A DNA stretch of 64,000 nt from RH-AL1 sp965198485 (GCA_965198485.1 CBDAPQ010000005.1:2356001-2420000), one strand, 5' to 3'. Positions 1 through 8,251 are shown, numbered from the stretch's first letter. The notes: generated from the letters alone by a model not told the origin. Translations and numbers: made by a program.

Positions 1-44
1 GCCGCACCGTCGGTGCCGGCGTCGTCGCCGCCATCACCGCTTAA
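1..44 (+). CDS. tuf: Elongation factor Tu, C-terminal end (partial)
   Basis: Only the last 13 codons and the TAA stop at 42-44 are inside the window. The encoded tail, RTVGAGVVAAITA, matches the conserved end of EF-Tu, the GTPase that delivers aminoacyl-tRNA to the ribosome. A tuf copy immediately before rpsJ is the usual alphaproteobacterial str/S10 junction, which supports the call. The gap to rpsJ is 46 bases. Confidence 0.85.
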   Translation, partial: RTVGAGVVAAITA

Positions 45-90
45 GCTATAGCGATACGGCCCTCTGGCTGAACCAAGGACAAGAAGAAGC

Positions 91-399
91 ATGAACGGCC
101 AGAACATCCGGATTCGTCTCAAGGCCTTCGACCATCGGGTGCTCGACAGCTCGACCAAGGAGATCGTCTCGACGGCGCGCAGGACGGGGGCGCAGGTCCG
201 CGGTCCCATTCCGCTGCCGACGAAGATCGAGAAGTTCACGGTGAACCGCTCGCCTCACGTTGACAAGAAGTCGCGCGAGCAGTTCGAGATCAGGACGCAT
301 AAGCGCGTCCTCGATATCGTGGACCCGACCCCTCAGACGGTCGATGCCCTTATGAAGCTCGACCTCGCCGCCGGCGTGGACGTCGAGATCAAGCTCTAA
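91..399 (+). CDS. rpsJ: 30S ribosomal protein S10
   Basis: Encodes 102 residues, the normal S10 length. S10 sits in the head of the small subunit and, with NusB, takes part in antitermination. Family residues such as NIRIRLKAFDHRVLD near the N-terminus and the KFTVNRSPHVDKKSREQFE stretch are present. The ATG at 91 follows a purine-rich AAGGACAAGAAGAAG stretch. It is the first gene of the S10 operon, downstream of tuf and upstream of rplC. Confidence 0.97.
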   Translation: MNGQNIRIRLKAFDHRVLDSSTKEIVSTARRTGAQVRGPIPLPTKIEKFTVNRSPHVDKKSREQFEIRTHKRVLDIVDPTPQTVDALMKLDLAAGVDVEIKL

Positions 400-458
400 A
401 TTTTAGTTGCGGAGCTACGCCCGGCGAAATTCGCGGGCGCCTCCGGAGGATTTTTACA

Positions 459-1238
459 ATGCGGTCAGGTGTCATCGCACTGAAGGTCGGGATGACGCGG
501 GTGTTCACGGACACCGGCGATCACGTGCCTGTCACGGTGCTGAAAGTGGATGGTTGCCAGGTGTTGGCGCATCGCACGAAGGACAAGAACGGCTACACGG
601 CGCTGCAGCTGGGTATCGGCCGTGCTAAGGTGAAGAACGTCTCGAAGGCGCAGCGCGGCAATTTTGCGATCGCCAACGTCGAACCCAAGCTGAAGCTCGC
701 TGAATTCCGTGTCGCGGACGATGCACTGCTGCCGGTGGGCGCCGAGATCACGGCCGATCATTTCGCGATCGGACAGTTCGTCGACGTCACTGGCACCTCG
801 ACCGGTAAAGGCTTCGCCGGTCCGATGAAGCGGTGGAACTTCGGTGGTCTGCGCGCCACCCACGGCGTCTCGGTCTCGCATCGTTCGCACGGTTCGACCG
901 GCGGTCGTCAGGACCCGGGCAAGACTTTCAAGAACAAGAAGATGGCCGGCCATCTCGGTGTCGAGCGCGTGACCACGCTCAACCTGCGCGTCGTACAGAC
1001 CGACGTCGAGCGTGGCCTGATCCTGGTCGAGGGCGCTGTGCCCGGTACGGCCGGTGGCTGGATCTTCGTGCGCGATGCCATCAAGAAGGCGTTGCCCAAG
1101 GACGTGCCGCAACCCGGGAAATTTCGCATGAGCGCGAACGGCCATGCCGGCAACGGTCATGTGGACGATGCGCCTGCCGCCAGCGAGAACAGCAACACAG
1201 AGCCGGCTTCCGCCGCCGATGCGGCTCCGGAGGCCTGA
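459..1238 (+). CDS. rplC: 50S ribosomal protein L3
   Basis: Encodes 259 residues. L3 is an early assembly protein of the large subunit near the peptidyl transferase centre. The MRSGVIALKVGMTRVF start and the central loop with GGRQDPGKTFKNKKMAGH, which reaches into the ribosome core and carries the Gln that is methylated in many bacteria, are intact. The ATG follows a strong GGAGGA ribosome binding site. The protein is about 40 residues longer than E. coli L3 because of an Ala/Asn/Glu-rich tail, a low-complexity extension also known from other alphaproteobacteria. rplD begins five bases after the stop. Confidence 0.97.
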   Translation: MRSGVIALKVGMTRVFTDTGDHVPVTVLKVDGCQVLAHRTKDKNGYTALQLGIGRAKVKNVSKAQRGNFAIANVEPKLKLAEFRVADDALLPVGAEITADHFAIGQFVDVTGTSTGKGFAGPMKRWNFGGLRATHGVSVSHRSHGSTGGRQDPGKTFKNKKMAGHLGVERVTTLNLRVVQTDVERGLILVEGAVPGTAGGWIFVRDAIKKALPKDVPQPGKFRMSANGHAGNGHVDDAPAASENSNTEPASAADAAPEA

Positions 1239-1243
1239 GACCC

Positions 1244-1873
1244 ATGAAACTCGACATCACCTCCCACGACGGCGCCCACAAGGGCGACGCCACCTCCATC
1301 GAGCTCGACGACGCTATCTTCGGTCTGGAGCCGCGCGCCGACCTGATCGCGCGCATGGTGCGCTACCAGCTCGCCAAGCGGCGTGCCGGCACGCACCAGG
1401 CCAAGGGCCGCGCCGACATCATGCGCACCGGCAAGAAGCTCGGTAAGCAGAAAGGCTCCGGCGGCGCCCGTCACGGCTCGGCGCGCGCGCCACAGTTTCG
1501 CGGCGGCGGCAAGGCTCATGGTCCGGTGTCTCGTGATCATACCCACGACCTGCCCAAGAAGGTCCGTGCGTTGGCGCTGCGTCACGCGCTCTCGGCCAAG
1601 GCCAAGGACGGCGGAATCATCGTGTGGGCCGACGCCAAGATGGCCGAGCCCAAGACCAAAGGTCTTCTCGCCAACTTCAGCCGCATCGGGCTCGCCAACG
1701 CGTTGATCATCGACGGTGTCGAGACCGACGTGAACTTCGAGAAGGCCGCCCGCAACATCCCCATGATCGACGTCCTGCCGATCCAGGGGCTCAACGTCTA
1801 CGACATCCTGCGTCGCGAGAAGCTCGTGCTGACGCGCGCGGCAGTGGAAGCGCTGGAGGCGCGATTCAAATGA
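1244..1873 (+). CDS. rplD: 50S ribosomal protein L4
   Basis: Encodes 209 residues starting MKLDITSHDG; the reading frame is open far upstream but this ATG is the family start. L4 binds 23S rRNA and lines the exit tunnel through its extended loop, visible here as the basic KKLGKQKGSGGARHGSARAP region. In enterobacteria L4 also represses the S10 operon; no equivalent leader could be judged here. The TGA stop overlaps the ATG of rplW (ATGA), so translation is probably coupled. Confidence 0.97.
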   Translation: MKLDITSHDGAHKGDATSIELDDAIFGLEPRADLIARMVRYQLAKRRAGTHQAKGRADIMRTGKKLGKQKGSGGARHGSARAPQFRGGGKAHGPVSRDHTHDLPKKVRALALRHALSAKAKDGGIIVWADAKMAEPKTKGLLANFSRIGLANALIIDGVETDVNFEKAARNIPMIDVLPIQGLNVYDILRREKLVLTRAAVEALEARFK

Positions 1874-2193
1874 GCGCCGCCAAGAACCAGGCCAAGGCCC
1901 ACATCGAGGCCCGCCATTACGACATCATCCTGTCTCCGGTCATCACCGAAAAGGCCACGATGGCGGTCGAGCTGAACAAGGTCGTGTTCAAGGTCCGCAA
2001 AGACGCCACCAAGCCGCAGATCGCAGCCGCCGTGGAGCGCCTCTTCGACGTCAAGGTCGAGAAGATCAACACGATGATCCGCAAGGGCAAGCAGAAGAGC
2101 TTCCGCGGCATTCGCGGGCAGCAGTCGGACGTCAAGATGGCCACCGTCACGCTCGCCGAAGGCGACCGCATCGACGTGACCACAGGCCTCTGA
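1870..2193 (+). CDS. rplW: 50S ribosomal protein L23
   Basis: Encodes 107 residues. L23 lies at the polypeptide exit and is the docking site for trigger factor and the signal recognition particle. The DIILSPVITEKATMA segment and the RKGKQKSFRGIRG basic loop are typical. The start overlaps the end of rplD by four bases. An N-terminal dozen residues (SAAKNQAKAHIE) precedes the conserved core. Confidence 0.97.
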   Translation: MSAAKNQAKAHIEARHYDIILSPVITEKATMAVELNKVVFKVRKDATKPQIAAAVERLFDVKVEKINTMIRKGKQKSFRGIRGQQSDVKMATVTLAEGDRIDVTTGL

Positions 2194-2201
2194 GGACAGT
2201 C

Positions 2202-3041
2202 ATGGCACTCAAGACCTTCAACCCGATCACGCCGAGCCTTCGACAGCTCGTCCTCATCGACCGTTCCGGCCTCTACAAGGGCAAGCCGGTCAAGACTCTG
2301 ACCGAGGGACAGCACTCCTTCGGCGGGCGCAACAACACTGGCCGCGTCACCGTGCGTTTCCGCGGCGGCGGCCATAAGCAGACCTATCGCATCGTCGATT
2401 TCAAGCGGCGCAAGCTCAACATGCCGGCCAAGGTCGAGCGGCTCGAATACGATCCGAACCGCTCGGCCTTCATCGCGCTGGTGCGCTACACCGACGGCGA
2501 GCAGGCCTACATCCTGGCGCCGCAGCGGCTCCAGGTCGGTGACGAGGTGGTCTCCGGCCAGCAGGTCGATGTAAAGCCCGGCAACGCGATGGCTTTGGCC
2601 TCGATGCCGGTCGGCACCATTGTGCACAATGTCGAGCTCAAGATCGGCAAGGGCGGCGCCATGGTGCGTTCCGCCGGCACGTTCGCGCAGGTCGTCGGTC
2701 GTGATCAGGGCTACGTCATCGTGCGCCTCAATTCGGGCGAGCAGCGTCTGGTGCACGGCCAGTGTTTCGGCACGGTGGGCGCGGTGTCCAACCCCGACCA
2801 CATGAACGCGACGATCGGCAAGGCCGGTCGCAGTCGCTGGCTTGGCCGCATGCCGCACAATCGCGGCGTGACCATGAACCCGGTCGATCATCCCCATGGC
2901 GGTGGCGAAGGCCGCACCTCGGGTGGTCGCCATCCGGTGACGCCCTGGGGCAAGCCGACCAAGGGCAAGAAGACGCGCTCGAACAAGTCGACCGACCGCT
3001 TCATCGTGACGTCGCGTCACAAGAGCAAGAAGAAGGGCTGA
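2202..3041 (+). CDS. rplB: 50S ribosomal protein L2
   Basis: Encodes 279 residues, the normal length. L2 is required for subunit association and peptidyl transferase activity. The conserved GRNNTGRVTVRFRGGGHK region and the C-terminal MNPVDHPHGGGEGRTSGG segment, with the functionally important histidine, are intact. The start lies eight bases after rplW and the stop is two bases before rpsS, so the three are one transcription unit. Confidence 0.98.
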   Translation: MALKTFNPITPSLRQLVLIDRSGLYKGKPVKTLTEGQHSFGGRNNTGRVTVRFRGGGHKQTYRIVDFKRRKLNMPAKVERLEYDPNRSAFIALVRYTDGEQAYILAPQRLQVGDEVVSGQQVDVKPGNAMALASMPVGTIVHNVELKIGKGGAMVRSAGTFAQVVGRDQGYVIVRLNSGEQRLVHGQCFGTVGAVSNPDHMNATIGKAGRSRWLGRMPHNRGVTMNPVDHPHGGGEGRTSGGRHPVTPWGKPTKGKKTRSNKSTDRFIVTSRHKSKKKG

Positions 3042-3043
3042 TC

Positions 3044-3322
3044 ATGACGCGATCCATCTGGAAAGGTCCGTTCGTCGACGGCTATATGCTGAAGAAGGCG
3101 GAAACCGCCCGGGCTTCGAAGCGCTCAGAGGTCATCAAGACCTGGAGCCGGCGTTCGACCATCCTTCCGCAATTCGTCGGCCTCACCTTCGGCGTCTACA
3201 ACGGCCACAAGCATATTCCGGTGAACGTCACCGAGGACATGATCGGCCACAAGCTTGGCGAGTTCTCGCCGACACGCACTTTCCACGGCCATGCCGCGGA
3301 CAAGAAAGCGAAGAGGGGCTGA
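3044..3322 (+). CDS. rpsS: 30S ribosomal protein S19
   Basis: Encodes 92 residues. S19 forms a complex with S13 in the small subunit head and contacts the A-site finger. MTRSIWKGPFVDGYMLKK and the EFSPTRTFHGHAADKKAKRG C-terminus are canonical. The gene is spaced two bases from rplB and two bases from rplV. The frame is open upstream, but this ATG after GGGCTGATC matches the family start. Confidence 0.97.
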   Translation: MTRSIWKGPFVDGYMLKKAETARASKRSEVIKTWSRRSTILPQFVGLTFGVYNGHKHIPVNVTEDMIGHKLGEFSPTRTFHGHAADKKAKRG

Positions 3323-3324
3323 TC

Positions 3325-3711
3325 ATGGGCAAGGAAAAGACCCCCCGCTCCCTCAAGGAGAACGAGGCCAAGGCGGTCTGCCGGATGCTTCGCGTCAGCC
3401 CGCAGAAGCTGAATCTCCTCGCGCAGCTCATTCGCGGCAAGCGCGTCGACGCGGCGCTGGCGGACCTCGAGTTCTCGCAGAAGCGGATCGCGCTCGAGGT
3501 CCGCAAGACGCTCGAGAGCGCGATCGCCAATGCCGAAAACAACCACGACCTTGACGTCGACGACCTGATCGTCGCCGAGGCCCATGTCGGCAAGGCCCTG
3601 GTCATGAAGCGCTTCAGCCCGCGCGCCCGCGGCCGGGCTGGGCGCATCAGCAAGCCGTTCGCGAACCTCACGATCGTCGTGCGCGAAGTCGAAGCGACGC
3701 AGGCGGCCTGA
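3325..3711 (+). CDS. rplV: 50S ribosomal protein L22
   Basis: Encodes 128 residues. L22 extends a beta-hairpin into the exit tunnel, and mutations there cause macrolide resistance in other bacteria. The hairpin tip region MKRFSPRARGRAGRISKP is present and shows no obvious deletion. The start is two bases after rpsS and the stop ten bases before rpsC. Confidence 0.97.
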   Translation: MGKEKTPRSLKENEAKAVCRMLRVSPQKLNLLAQLIRGKRVDAALADLEFSQKRIALEVRKTLESAIANAENNHDLDVDDLIVAEAHVGKALVMKRFSPRARGRAGRISKPFANLTIVVREVEATQAA

Positions 3712-3721
3712 GGAGAGAACG

Positions 3722-4474
3722 ATGGGACAGAAAGTCAATCCGATTGGGCTCCGGCTCGGCATCAACCGCACCTGGGACTCGCGCTGGTTCGCCGGCAAGA
3801 ACGACTACGCCGACCTGCTTCATGAGGACATTGCGATCCGCGCCGAGCTGATGAAGACGCTCAAGCAGGCGGCTGTGTCGAAGATCATCATTGAGCGCCC
3901 GCACAAGAAATGCCGGGTGACGATCCACTCGGCTCGCCCGGGCGTTGTCATCGGCAAGAAGGGCGCCGACATCGACAAGATCCGCAAGCAGGTCGCCAAG
4001 ATGACCGATAGCGAGGTCGTCATCAACATCGTCGAGGTACGCAAGCCCGAGATCGACGCGATGCTGGTCGCCGACTCGATTGCCCAGCAGCTCGAGCGTC
4101 GCGTCGCCTTCCGTCGCGCGATGAAGCGCGCCGTGCAGTCGGCCATGCGCCTCGGCGCCGAGGGCATCCGCATCAACTGCGCCGGCCGTCTCGGCGGCGC
4201 CGAGATCGCGCGCCTGGAATGGTACCGAGAGGGCCGCGTGCCGCTTCATACGTTGCGCGCGGACGTCGATTACGGTACGGCCACCGCCCACACCGCTTAC
4301 GGCACCTGCGGGATCAAGGTCTGGATCTTCAAGGGCGAGATCCTCGAGCACGATCCGATGGCGCAGGACAAGAAGATGGCCGAGCAGGATCATGGCGGCG
4401 GCGACCGTCGCCCGCGCCGCGACCGCGACGACGACCGTCCCCGCGGCCCGCGTCGCGACCGCGATGCGGCCTGA
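3722..4474 (+). CDS. rpsC: 30S ribosomal protein S3
   Basis: Encodes 250 residues. S3 surrounds the mRNA entry tunnel and has helicase-like activity with S4 and S5. It starts MGQKVNPIGLRLGINRTWDS, and the KH domain is seen as VVIGKKGADIDKIR near residue 80. The C-terminal 30 residues are a very basic and acidic Arg/Asp/Gly tail (HGGGDRRPRRDRDDDRPRG), longer than in E. coli, as in many Hyphomicrobiales. rplP follows after 34 bases. Confidence 0.97.
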   Translation: MGQKVNPIGLRLGINRTWDSRWFAGKNDYADLLHEDIAIRAELMKTLKQAAVSKIIIERPHKKCRVTIHSARPGVVIGKKGADIDKIRKQVAKMTDSEVVINIVEVRKPEIDAMLVADSIAQQLERRVAFRRAMKRAVQSAMRLGAEGIRINCAGRLGGAEIARLEWYREGRVPLHTLRADVDYGTATAHTAYGTCGIKVWIFKGEILEHDPMAQDKKMAEQDHGGGDRRPRRDRDDDRPRGPRRDRDAA

Positions 4475-4508
4475 GCGCCTTCTCATGTTGGTTTAAGAGC
4501 TTAATCCC

Positions 4509-4922
4509 ATGCTGCAACCCAAGAAAACCAAGTACCGGAAGGCCTTCAAGGGCCGGATCTCCGGTGCGGCGAAGGGCGGCTTCGAGCTGAACTTCGGTCA
4601 GTTCGGCCTCAAGGCCATGGAGCCCGACCGCATCACCGCGCGTCAGATCGAGGCAGCGCGCCGCGCGATGACCCGTCACATGAAGCGTGCCGGACGCGTG
4701 TGGATCCGAGTGTTTCCCGACCTGCCGGTGTCCAAGAAGCCGACCGAGGTTCGCATGGGCAAGGGCAAGGGCGCCAACGAGTACTGGTGCGCGCGCGTCG
4801 CGCCGGGCCGCATCATGTTTGAGCTCGACGGCGTGCCGGTGGCCTTGGCCAAGGAGGCGCTGACGCTCGCCGCCGCGAAGTTGCCGATCAAGACCCGTTT
4901 CATCGAACGCATCGCGGAATAG
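4509..4922 (+). CDS. rplP: 50S ribosomal protein L16
   Basis: Encodes 137 residues, the standard length. L16 is a late assembly protein that organises the A-site tRNA elbow region. MLQPKKTKYRKAFKGRISG and the GKGKGANEYWCARVAPGRI segment are canonical. It is followed 11 bases later by rpmC. Confidence 0.97.
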   Translation: MLQPKKTKYRKAFKGRISGAAKGGFELNFGQFGLKAMEPDRITARQIEAARRAMTRHMKRAGRVWIRVFPDLPVSKKPTEVRMGKGKGANEYWCARVAPGRIMFELDGVPVALAKEALTLAAAKLPIKTRFIERIAE

Positions 4923-4933
4923 AAGGCAGGCTC

Positions 4934-5143
4934 ATGAAATCCACAGATCGCCTGTCCGACCTCAAGACCATGTCGGAAGACCAGCTCGACCAAGAGGTGC
5001 TGAACCTCAAGAAGGAGCAGTTCAACCTGCGCTTCCAGCGTGCCACGGGCCAGCTTGAGAACACATCGCGCGTGCGCGTCGTGCGTCGCGACATCGCGCG
5101 GTTGAAGACGCTCGCCGCCCAGAAGCGCGTCGCGCAGAAGTAG
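4934..5143 (+). CDS. rpmC: 50S ribosomal protein L29
   Basis: Encodes 69 residues. L29 is a small helical protein near the exit tunnel next to L23. The LKKEQFNLRFQRATGQLEN segment is diagnostic. It lies between rplP and rpsQ, 11 and 12 bases away. Confidence 0.96.
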   Translation: MKSTDRLSDLKTMSEDQLDQEVLNLKKEQFNLRFQRATGQLENTSRVRVVRRDIARLKTLAAQKRVAQK

Positions 5144-5155
5144 GACGAGACCAGA

Positions 5156-5410
5156 ATGCCGAAACGTATCCTCCAGGGCGTCGTCGTTTCCGACAAGCAG
5201 GCCAAGACGGTCGTCGTGAAGGTCGAGCGCCGTTTCACCCATCCGCTCTTGAAGAAGACGGTGCGTCGGTCCAAGAACTACCACGCCCATGACGAGGCGA
5301 TGGCCCACAAAGTCGGCGAGACGGTCTTCATCGAGGAGACCAAGCCGATCTCGCGCCTCAAGCGCTGGATCGTCGTCGAGCGCGGCGCCGCCGGGGCCGC
5401 GCAGGCCTGA
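5156..5410 (+). CDS. rpsQ: 30S ribosomal protein S17
   Basis: Encodes 84 residues. S17 is a primary 16S rRNA binder of OB fold. MPKRILQGVVVSDKQAKTVV and RRSKNYHAHDE are typical. It is the last gene of the S10 operon by the E. coli definition; a 136-base gap with a strong hairpin separates it from rplN. Confidence 0.97.
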   Translation: MPKRILQGVVVSDKQAKTVVVKVERRFTHPLLKKTVRRSKNYHAHDEAMAHKVGETVFIEETKPISRLKRWIVVERGAAGAAQA

Positions 5411-5494
5411 TATCGAGATCCTAACCCGAGAGACATCAAGGGCTTGAAACTCGAATCACCATAGCAGCCAGCAGGGATTATCCCTCAGGCGTAG

Positions 5495-5517
5495 TCCGAT
5501 CCTGTCGCAGGATCGGA
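5495..5517 (+). other. Perfect hairpin in the S17-L14 gap
   Basis: A 10-bp perfect stem (TCCGATCCTG with CAGGATCGGA) closes a 3-base loop TCG. It is followed by AACCGATCTG rather than a T-run, so it is not a classic intrinsic terminator. It sits in the longest gap of the ribosomal cluster (5411-5546), exactly at the S10/spc boundary, and is preceded by the small palindrome GGGATTATCCC. An RNA processing site, attenuator or partial terminator is inferred. Confidence 0.6.
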
Positions 5518-5546
5518 AACCGATCTGACAGGAAGGGCCAAGGGCC

Positions 5547-5915
5547 GTGATACAGGTACAGACGAACCTCGACGTCGCCGATAATTCCGGTGCCCGTCGT
5601 GTGATGTGCATTAAGGTCTTGGGTGGTTCAAAGCGCCGTTACGCCGGTGTCGGCGACATCATCGTGGTCTCGATCAAGGAAGCCATTCCGCGCGGTCGCG
5701 TGAAGAAGGGCGACGTGATGAAGGCGGTGGTGGTGCGCACCGCCAAGGACATCAAGCGCGTCGATGGCTCGGTCATCCGCTTCGACGGCAATGCCGCCGT
5801 CCTCATCAACAACCAGAGCGAGCCGGTCGGAACCCGCATCTTCGGGCCGGTGCCGCGCGAGCTGCGTGGCCGCAACCACATGAAGATCATCTCTCTCGCG
5901 CCGGAGGTGTTGTGA
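5547..5915 (+). CDS. rplN: 50S ribosomal protein L14
   Basis: Encodes 122 residues and starts with GTG. The sequence MIQVQTNLDVADNSGARRV is the conserved L14 N-terminus, so the GTG at 5547 is the start; AGGAAGGGCC precedes it. L14 forms intersubunit bridges with 16S rRNA and binds the silencing factor RsfS. It is the first gene of the spc group, and its stop overlaps the rplX start by one base (TGATG). Confidence 0.97.
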   Translation: MIQVQTNLDVADNSGARRVMCIKVLGGSKRRYAGVGDIIVVSIKEAIPRGRVKKGDVMKAVVVRTAKDIKRVDGSVIRFDGNAAVLINNQSEPVGTRIFGPVPRELRGRNHMKIISLAPEVL

Positions 5916-6229
5916 TGGCCGCCAAGATCAAGAAAGGCGACACCGTCGTGGTCCGCACCGGTCGCGACAAGGGCCGTTCCGGCGAGGTGCTGCAGGTGTT
6001 GCCCAAGGACGAGCGCGCCATCGTGCGCGGTGTGAACCTCGTCAAGAAGCATCAGAAGCAGACGCAGAACCAGGAGGCGGGCATCGTCTCCAAGGAGGCG
6101 GCGATCCACCTCTCTAATCTCGCCATCGCCGACCCGCGCGATGGCAAGGCGAGCCGGGTCGGCTTCAAGATCCACGAGGGCCAGAAGGTCCGCTTCGCCA
6201 AGCTTTCTGGAGACCTGATCGATGGCTGA
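5915..6229 (+). CDS. rplX: 50S ribosomal protein L24
   Basis: Encodes 104 residues with a KOW motif (KKGDTVVVRTGRDKGRSGEV). L24 initiates 50S assembly. An in-frame GTG lies one codon earlier at 5912, but the ATG at 5915 gives the conserved MAAKIKKGD start. It overlaps rplN by one base and rplE by eight bases, which implies translational coupling. Confidence 0.96.
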   Translation: MAAKIKKGDTVVVRTGRDKGRSGEVLQVLPKDERAIVRGVNLVKKHQKQTQNQEAGIVSKEAAIHLSNLAIADPRDGKASRVGFKIHEGQKVRFAKLSGDLIDG

Positions 6230-6926
6230 CGCCAAGGGTGGCAAGGGCGCCGCCGCCAAGGGCGGCAAGGCTCCTTCGAAGACGACCGCCAAGGATTCGA
6301 AGGCGGTCCCGACCGAGAAGCTCGGTCGGGGCGCGCCGACCTACGCCACCGCCTCGGCGGAGTCGCTCGTCGCGCCGGAAGGCTACGTGCCGCGCCTTCG
6401 CACGCTTTACGAGGACGTGGTGCGCCAGAAGATGATCGAGGAGTTCGGCTACAAGAACCCGCTCGAGGTTCCCACGATCGAGAAGATCGTGCTCAACATG
6501 GGCGTCGGGGAAGCTGTCAACGACACCAAGAAGGTGACGTTGGCCGCCGCCGACCTGGCGTTGATCGCCGGCCAGAGGCCGGTCATCACTCGGGCCCGTA
6601 ACGCCATCTCGACCTTCAAGGTGCGCGAGAACATGCCGATCGGCGCGAAGGTGACCCTGCGCAAGATTCGCATGTACGAGTTCCTCGACCGTCTCGTGAC
6701 GATCGCGCTGCCGCGTATTCGCGACTTCCGCGGGCTCAACCCGAAAAGCTTCGACGGGCGCGGCAATTACGCGATGGGCATCAAGGAGCACATCGTGTTT
6801 CCAGAGATCAATTACGACAAGGTCGATTCGATCGTGGGTATGGACATCATCGTCTGCACCACGGCCAAGACCGACAATGAGGCGCGTGCGCTCCTGCGCG
6901 CGTTCAACTTCCCGTTCCGGCAGTGA
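6222..6926 (+). CDS. rplE: 50S ribosomal protein L5 with an N-terminal extension
   Basis: Encodes 234 residues, about 50 more than usual. The L5 core begins near residue 48 (YVPRLRTLYEDVVRQKM) and includes VPTIEKIVLNMGVGEAVND and the RDFRGLNPKSFDGRGNYAMG loop. L5 binds 5S rRNA and contacts the P-site tRNA. The first 46 residues are Lys/Ala/Gly-rich (MADAKGGKGAAAKGGK) and look disordered. The ATG at 6222 overlaps rplX by eight bases; no internal ATG matches the conventional L5 start, so the extension is probably translated. Confidence 0.95.
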   Translation: MADAKGGKGAAAKGGKAPSKTTAKDSKAVPTEKLGRGAPTYATASAESLVAPEGYVPRLRTLYEDVVRQKMIEEFGYKNPLEVPTIEKIVLNMGVGEAVNDTKKVTLAAADLALIAGQRPVITRARNAISTFKVRENMPIGAKVTLRKIRMYEFLDRLVTIALPRIRDFRGLNPKSFDGRGNYAMGIKEHIVFPEINYDKVDSIVGMDIIVCTTAKTDNEARALLRAFNFPFRQ

Positions 6927-6976
6927 GCCCAAGCTAGCGAAGAGCTGGCTCAAACGCGGATACCAGAGGATCATCG

Positions 6977-7282
6977 ATGGCGAAGAAAAGCGCGGTTGAG
7001 AACAACAAGAGGCGCATCAAGCTGGTGGCGCAGTATGCTGCCCGCCGCAAGCGGCTCAAGGGCATTGCCAACAACGAGAGCCTTCCGATCGAGGAGCGCT
7101 TCGAGGCGCGCCTCCGCATGTCGGAGTTGCCGCGCAACTCGGCACCAGAGCGTATCCGCAACCGGTGCGAGGTGTCTGGCCGTCCGCGCGCGTTCACCCG
7201 CAAGATGCGGATGAGCCGTATCGCGTTGCGCGAGCTCGGCTCCCAGGGGCTGATACCCGGCCTCGTCAAGTCGAGCTGGTAA
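6977..7282 (+). CDS. rpsN: 30S ribosomal protein S14, zinc-free type
   Basis: Encodes 101 residues, the long form. The NRCEVSGRPRAFTRKMRMSR segment has one cysteine and lacks the CxxC pairs of the zinc-binding form. S14 sits in the small subunit head with S3 and S10. It lies 50 bases after rplE and 13 bases before rpsH, the standard spc order. Confidence 0.97.
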   Translation: MAKKSAVENNKRRIKLVAQYAARRKRLKGIANNESLPIEERFEARLRMSELPRNSAPERIRNRCEVSGRPRAFTRKMRMSRIALRELGSQGLIPGLVKSSW

Positions 7283-7295
7283 GGGAGGGCAGGCC

Positions 7296-7688
7296 ATGAA
7301 CGATCCGTTGGGCGATATGCTCACCCGCATCCGCAACGCCGGAATGCGCCGCAAGGGCAAGGTTCAGACCCCCGGCTCCACATTGCGCGCCAACGTGCTC
7401 GACGTTCTCGAGCAGGAAGGCTACATCCGCGGCTATTCAACGACCGAGTACGGCAATGGCCGTACAGAGTTCGAGATCGAGCTGAAATATTACGACGGCC
7501 AGCCTGTCATCCGCGAGATTTCGCGGGTCTCAAAGCCGGGCCGTCGCGTGTACGCAGCCGTCGACGCCATGCCGCGCGTCGCTAACGGCCTTGGCATCAC
7601 GATCATGTCCACGCCCAAAGGCGTCATGGCCGATCATGCCGCACGCGAGAACAATGTCGGCGGCGAGGTTCTCTGCAAGGTCTTCTGA
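7296..7688 (+). CDS. rpsH: 30S ribosomal protein S8
   Basis: Encodes 130 residues. S8 binds the central domain of 16S rRNA and in E. coli represses the spc operon by binding near the L5 start. MNDPLGDMLTRIRNAGMR and the STPKGVMADHAARENNVGGE C-terminal region are canonical. Confidence 0.97.
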   Translation: MNDPLGDMLTRIRNAGMRRKGKVQTPGSTLRANVLDVLEQEGYIRGYSTTEYGNGRTEFEIELKYYDGQPVIREISRVSKPGRRVYAAVDAMPRVANGLGITIMSTPKGVMADHAARENNVGGEVLCKVF

Positions 7689-7715
7689 TCGAGCGGGGAA
7701 GAAGGGAAGAGAACC

Positions 7716-8249
7716 ATGTCACGCGTCGGCAAGAAACCCGTCGCCATCCCCAAGGGGGTGACCGCCACGGTCCAAGGTCAGAAGATCACCGTGAAGGGCG
7801 CCAAGGGCGAGTTGCATTTCGTCTGTCCGGAGGAGGTCGTCGTGGCCTTCGCCAACGATGAGGTGAGCGTCACCCCGATCAACGAGACCAAGCGCGCCCA
7901 GGCCATGTGGGGCATGTCTCGCGCGCAGGTGAATAACCTCGTGCTCGGCGTCACCACCGGCTTCAGCCGCCGGCTCGACATCAACGGTGTCGGCTATAAA
8001 GCCGCTGTTCAGGGTAAGATCCTGCAGCTCTCGCTCGGCTACAGCCACGACGTGCCGTTCCCGATCCCGGAAGGGATCACGATCACCACGCCGCGGCCCA
8101 TCGAGATCAACATTTCGGGCAACGACAAGCGCCAGGTCGGCCAGGTCGCCTCCGAGATCCGGGCGCTGCGTCCGCCCGAGCCTTACAAGGGCAAGGGTGT
8201 CAAATATTCGGACGAGTTCATCTTCCGCAAGGAAGGGAAGAAGAAATAG
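7716..8249 (+). CDS. rplF: 50S ribosomal protein L6
   Basis: Encodes 177 residues. L6 lies near the factor-binding site beside the sarcin-ricin loop. MSRVGKKPVAIPKGV and the C-terminal PEPYKGKGVKYSDEFIFRKE are diagnostic. rplR follows two bases after the stop. Confidence 0.97.
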   Translation: MSRVGKKPVAIPKGVTATVQGQKITVKGAKGELHFVCPEEVVVAFANDEVSVTPINETKRAQAMWGMSRAQVNNLVLGVTTGFSRRLDINGVGYKAAVQGKILQLSLGYSHDVPFPIPEGITITTPRPIEINISGNDKRQVGQVASEIRALRPPEPYKGKGVKYSDEFIFRKEGKKK

Positions 8250-8251
8250 TC

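Noticed and set aside
465..1160. 231-codon open frame on the minus strand opposite rplC
   Set aside because: It lies wholly inside a certain ribosomal gene, and its composition is what high-GC codon bias produces on the opposite strand. No protein pattern is recognisable.
1917..3020. 367-codon minus-strand frame across rplW and rplB
   Set aside because: Spans two coding genes in antisense with no domain; a shadow.
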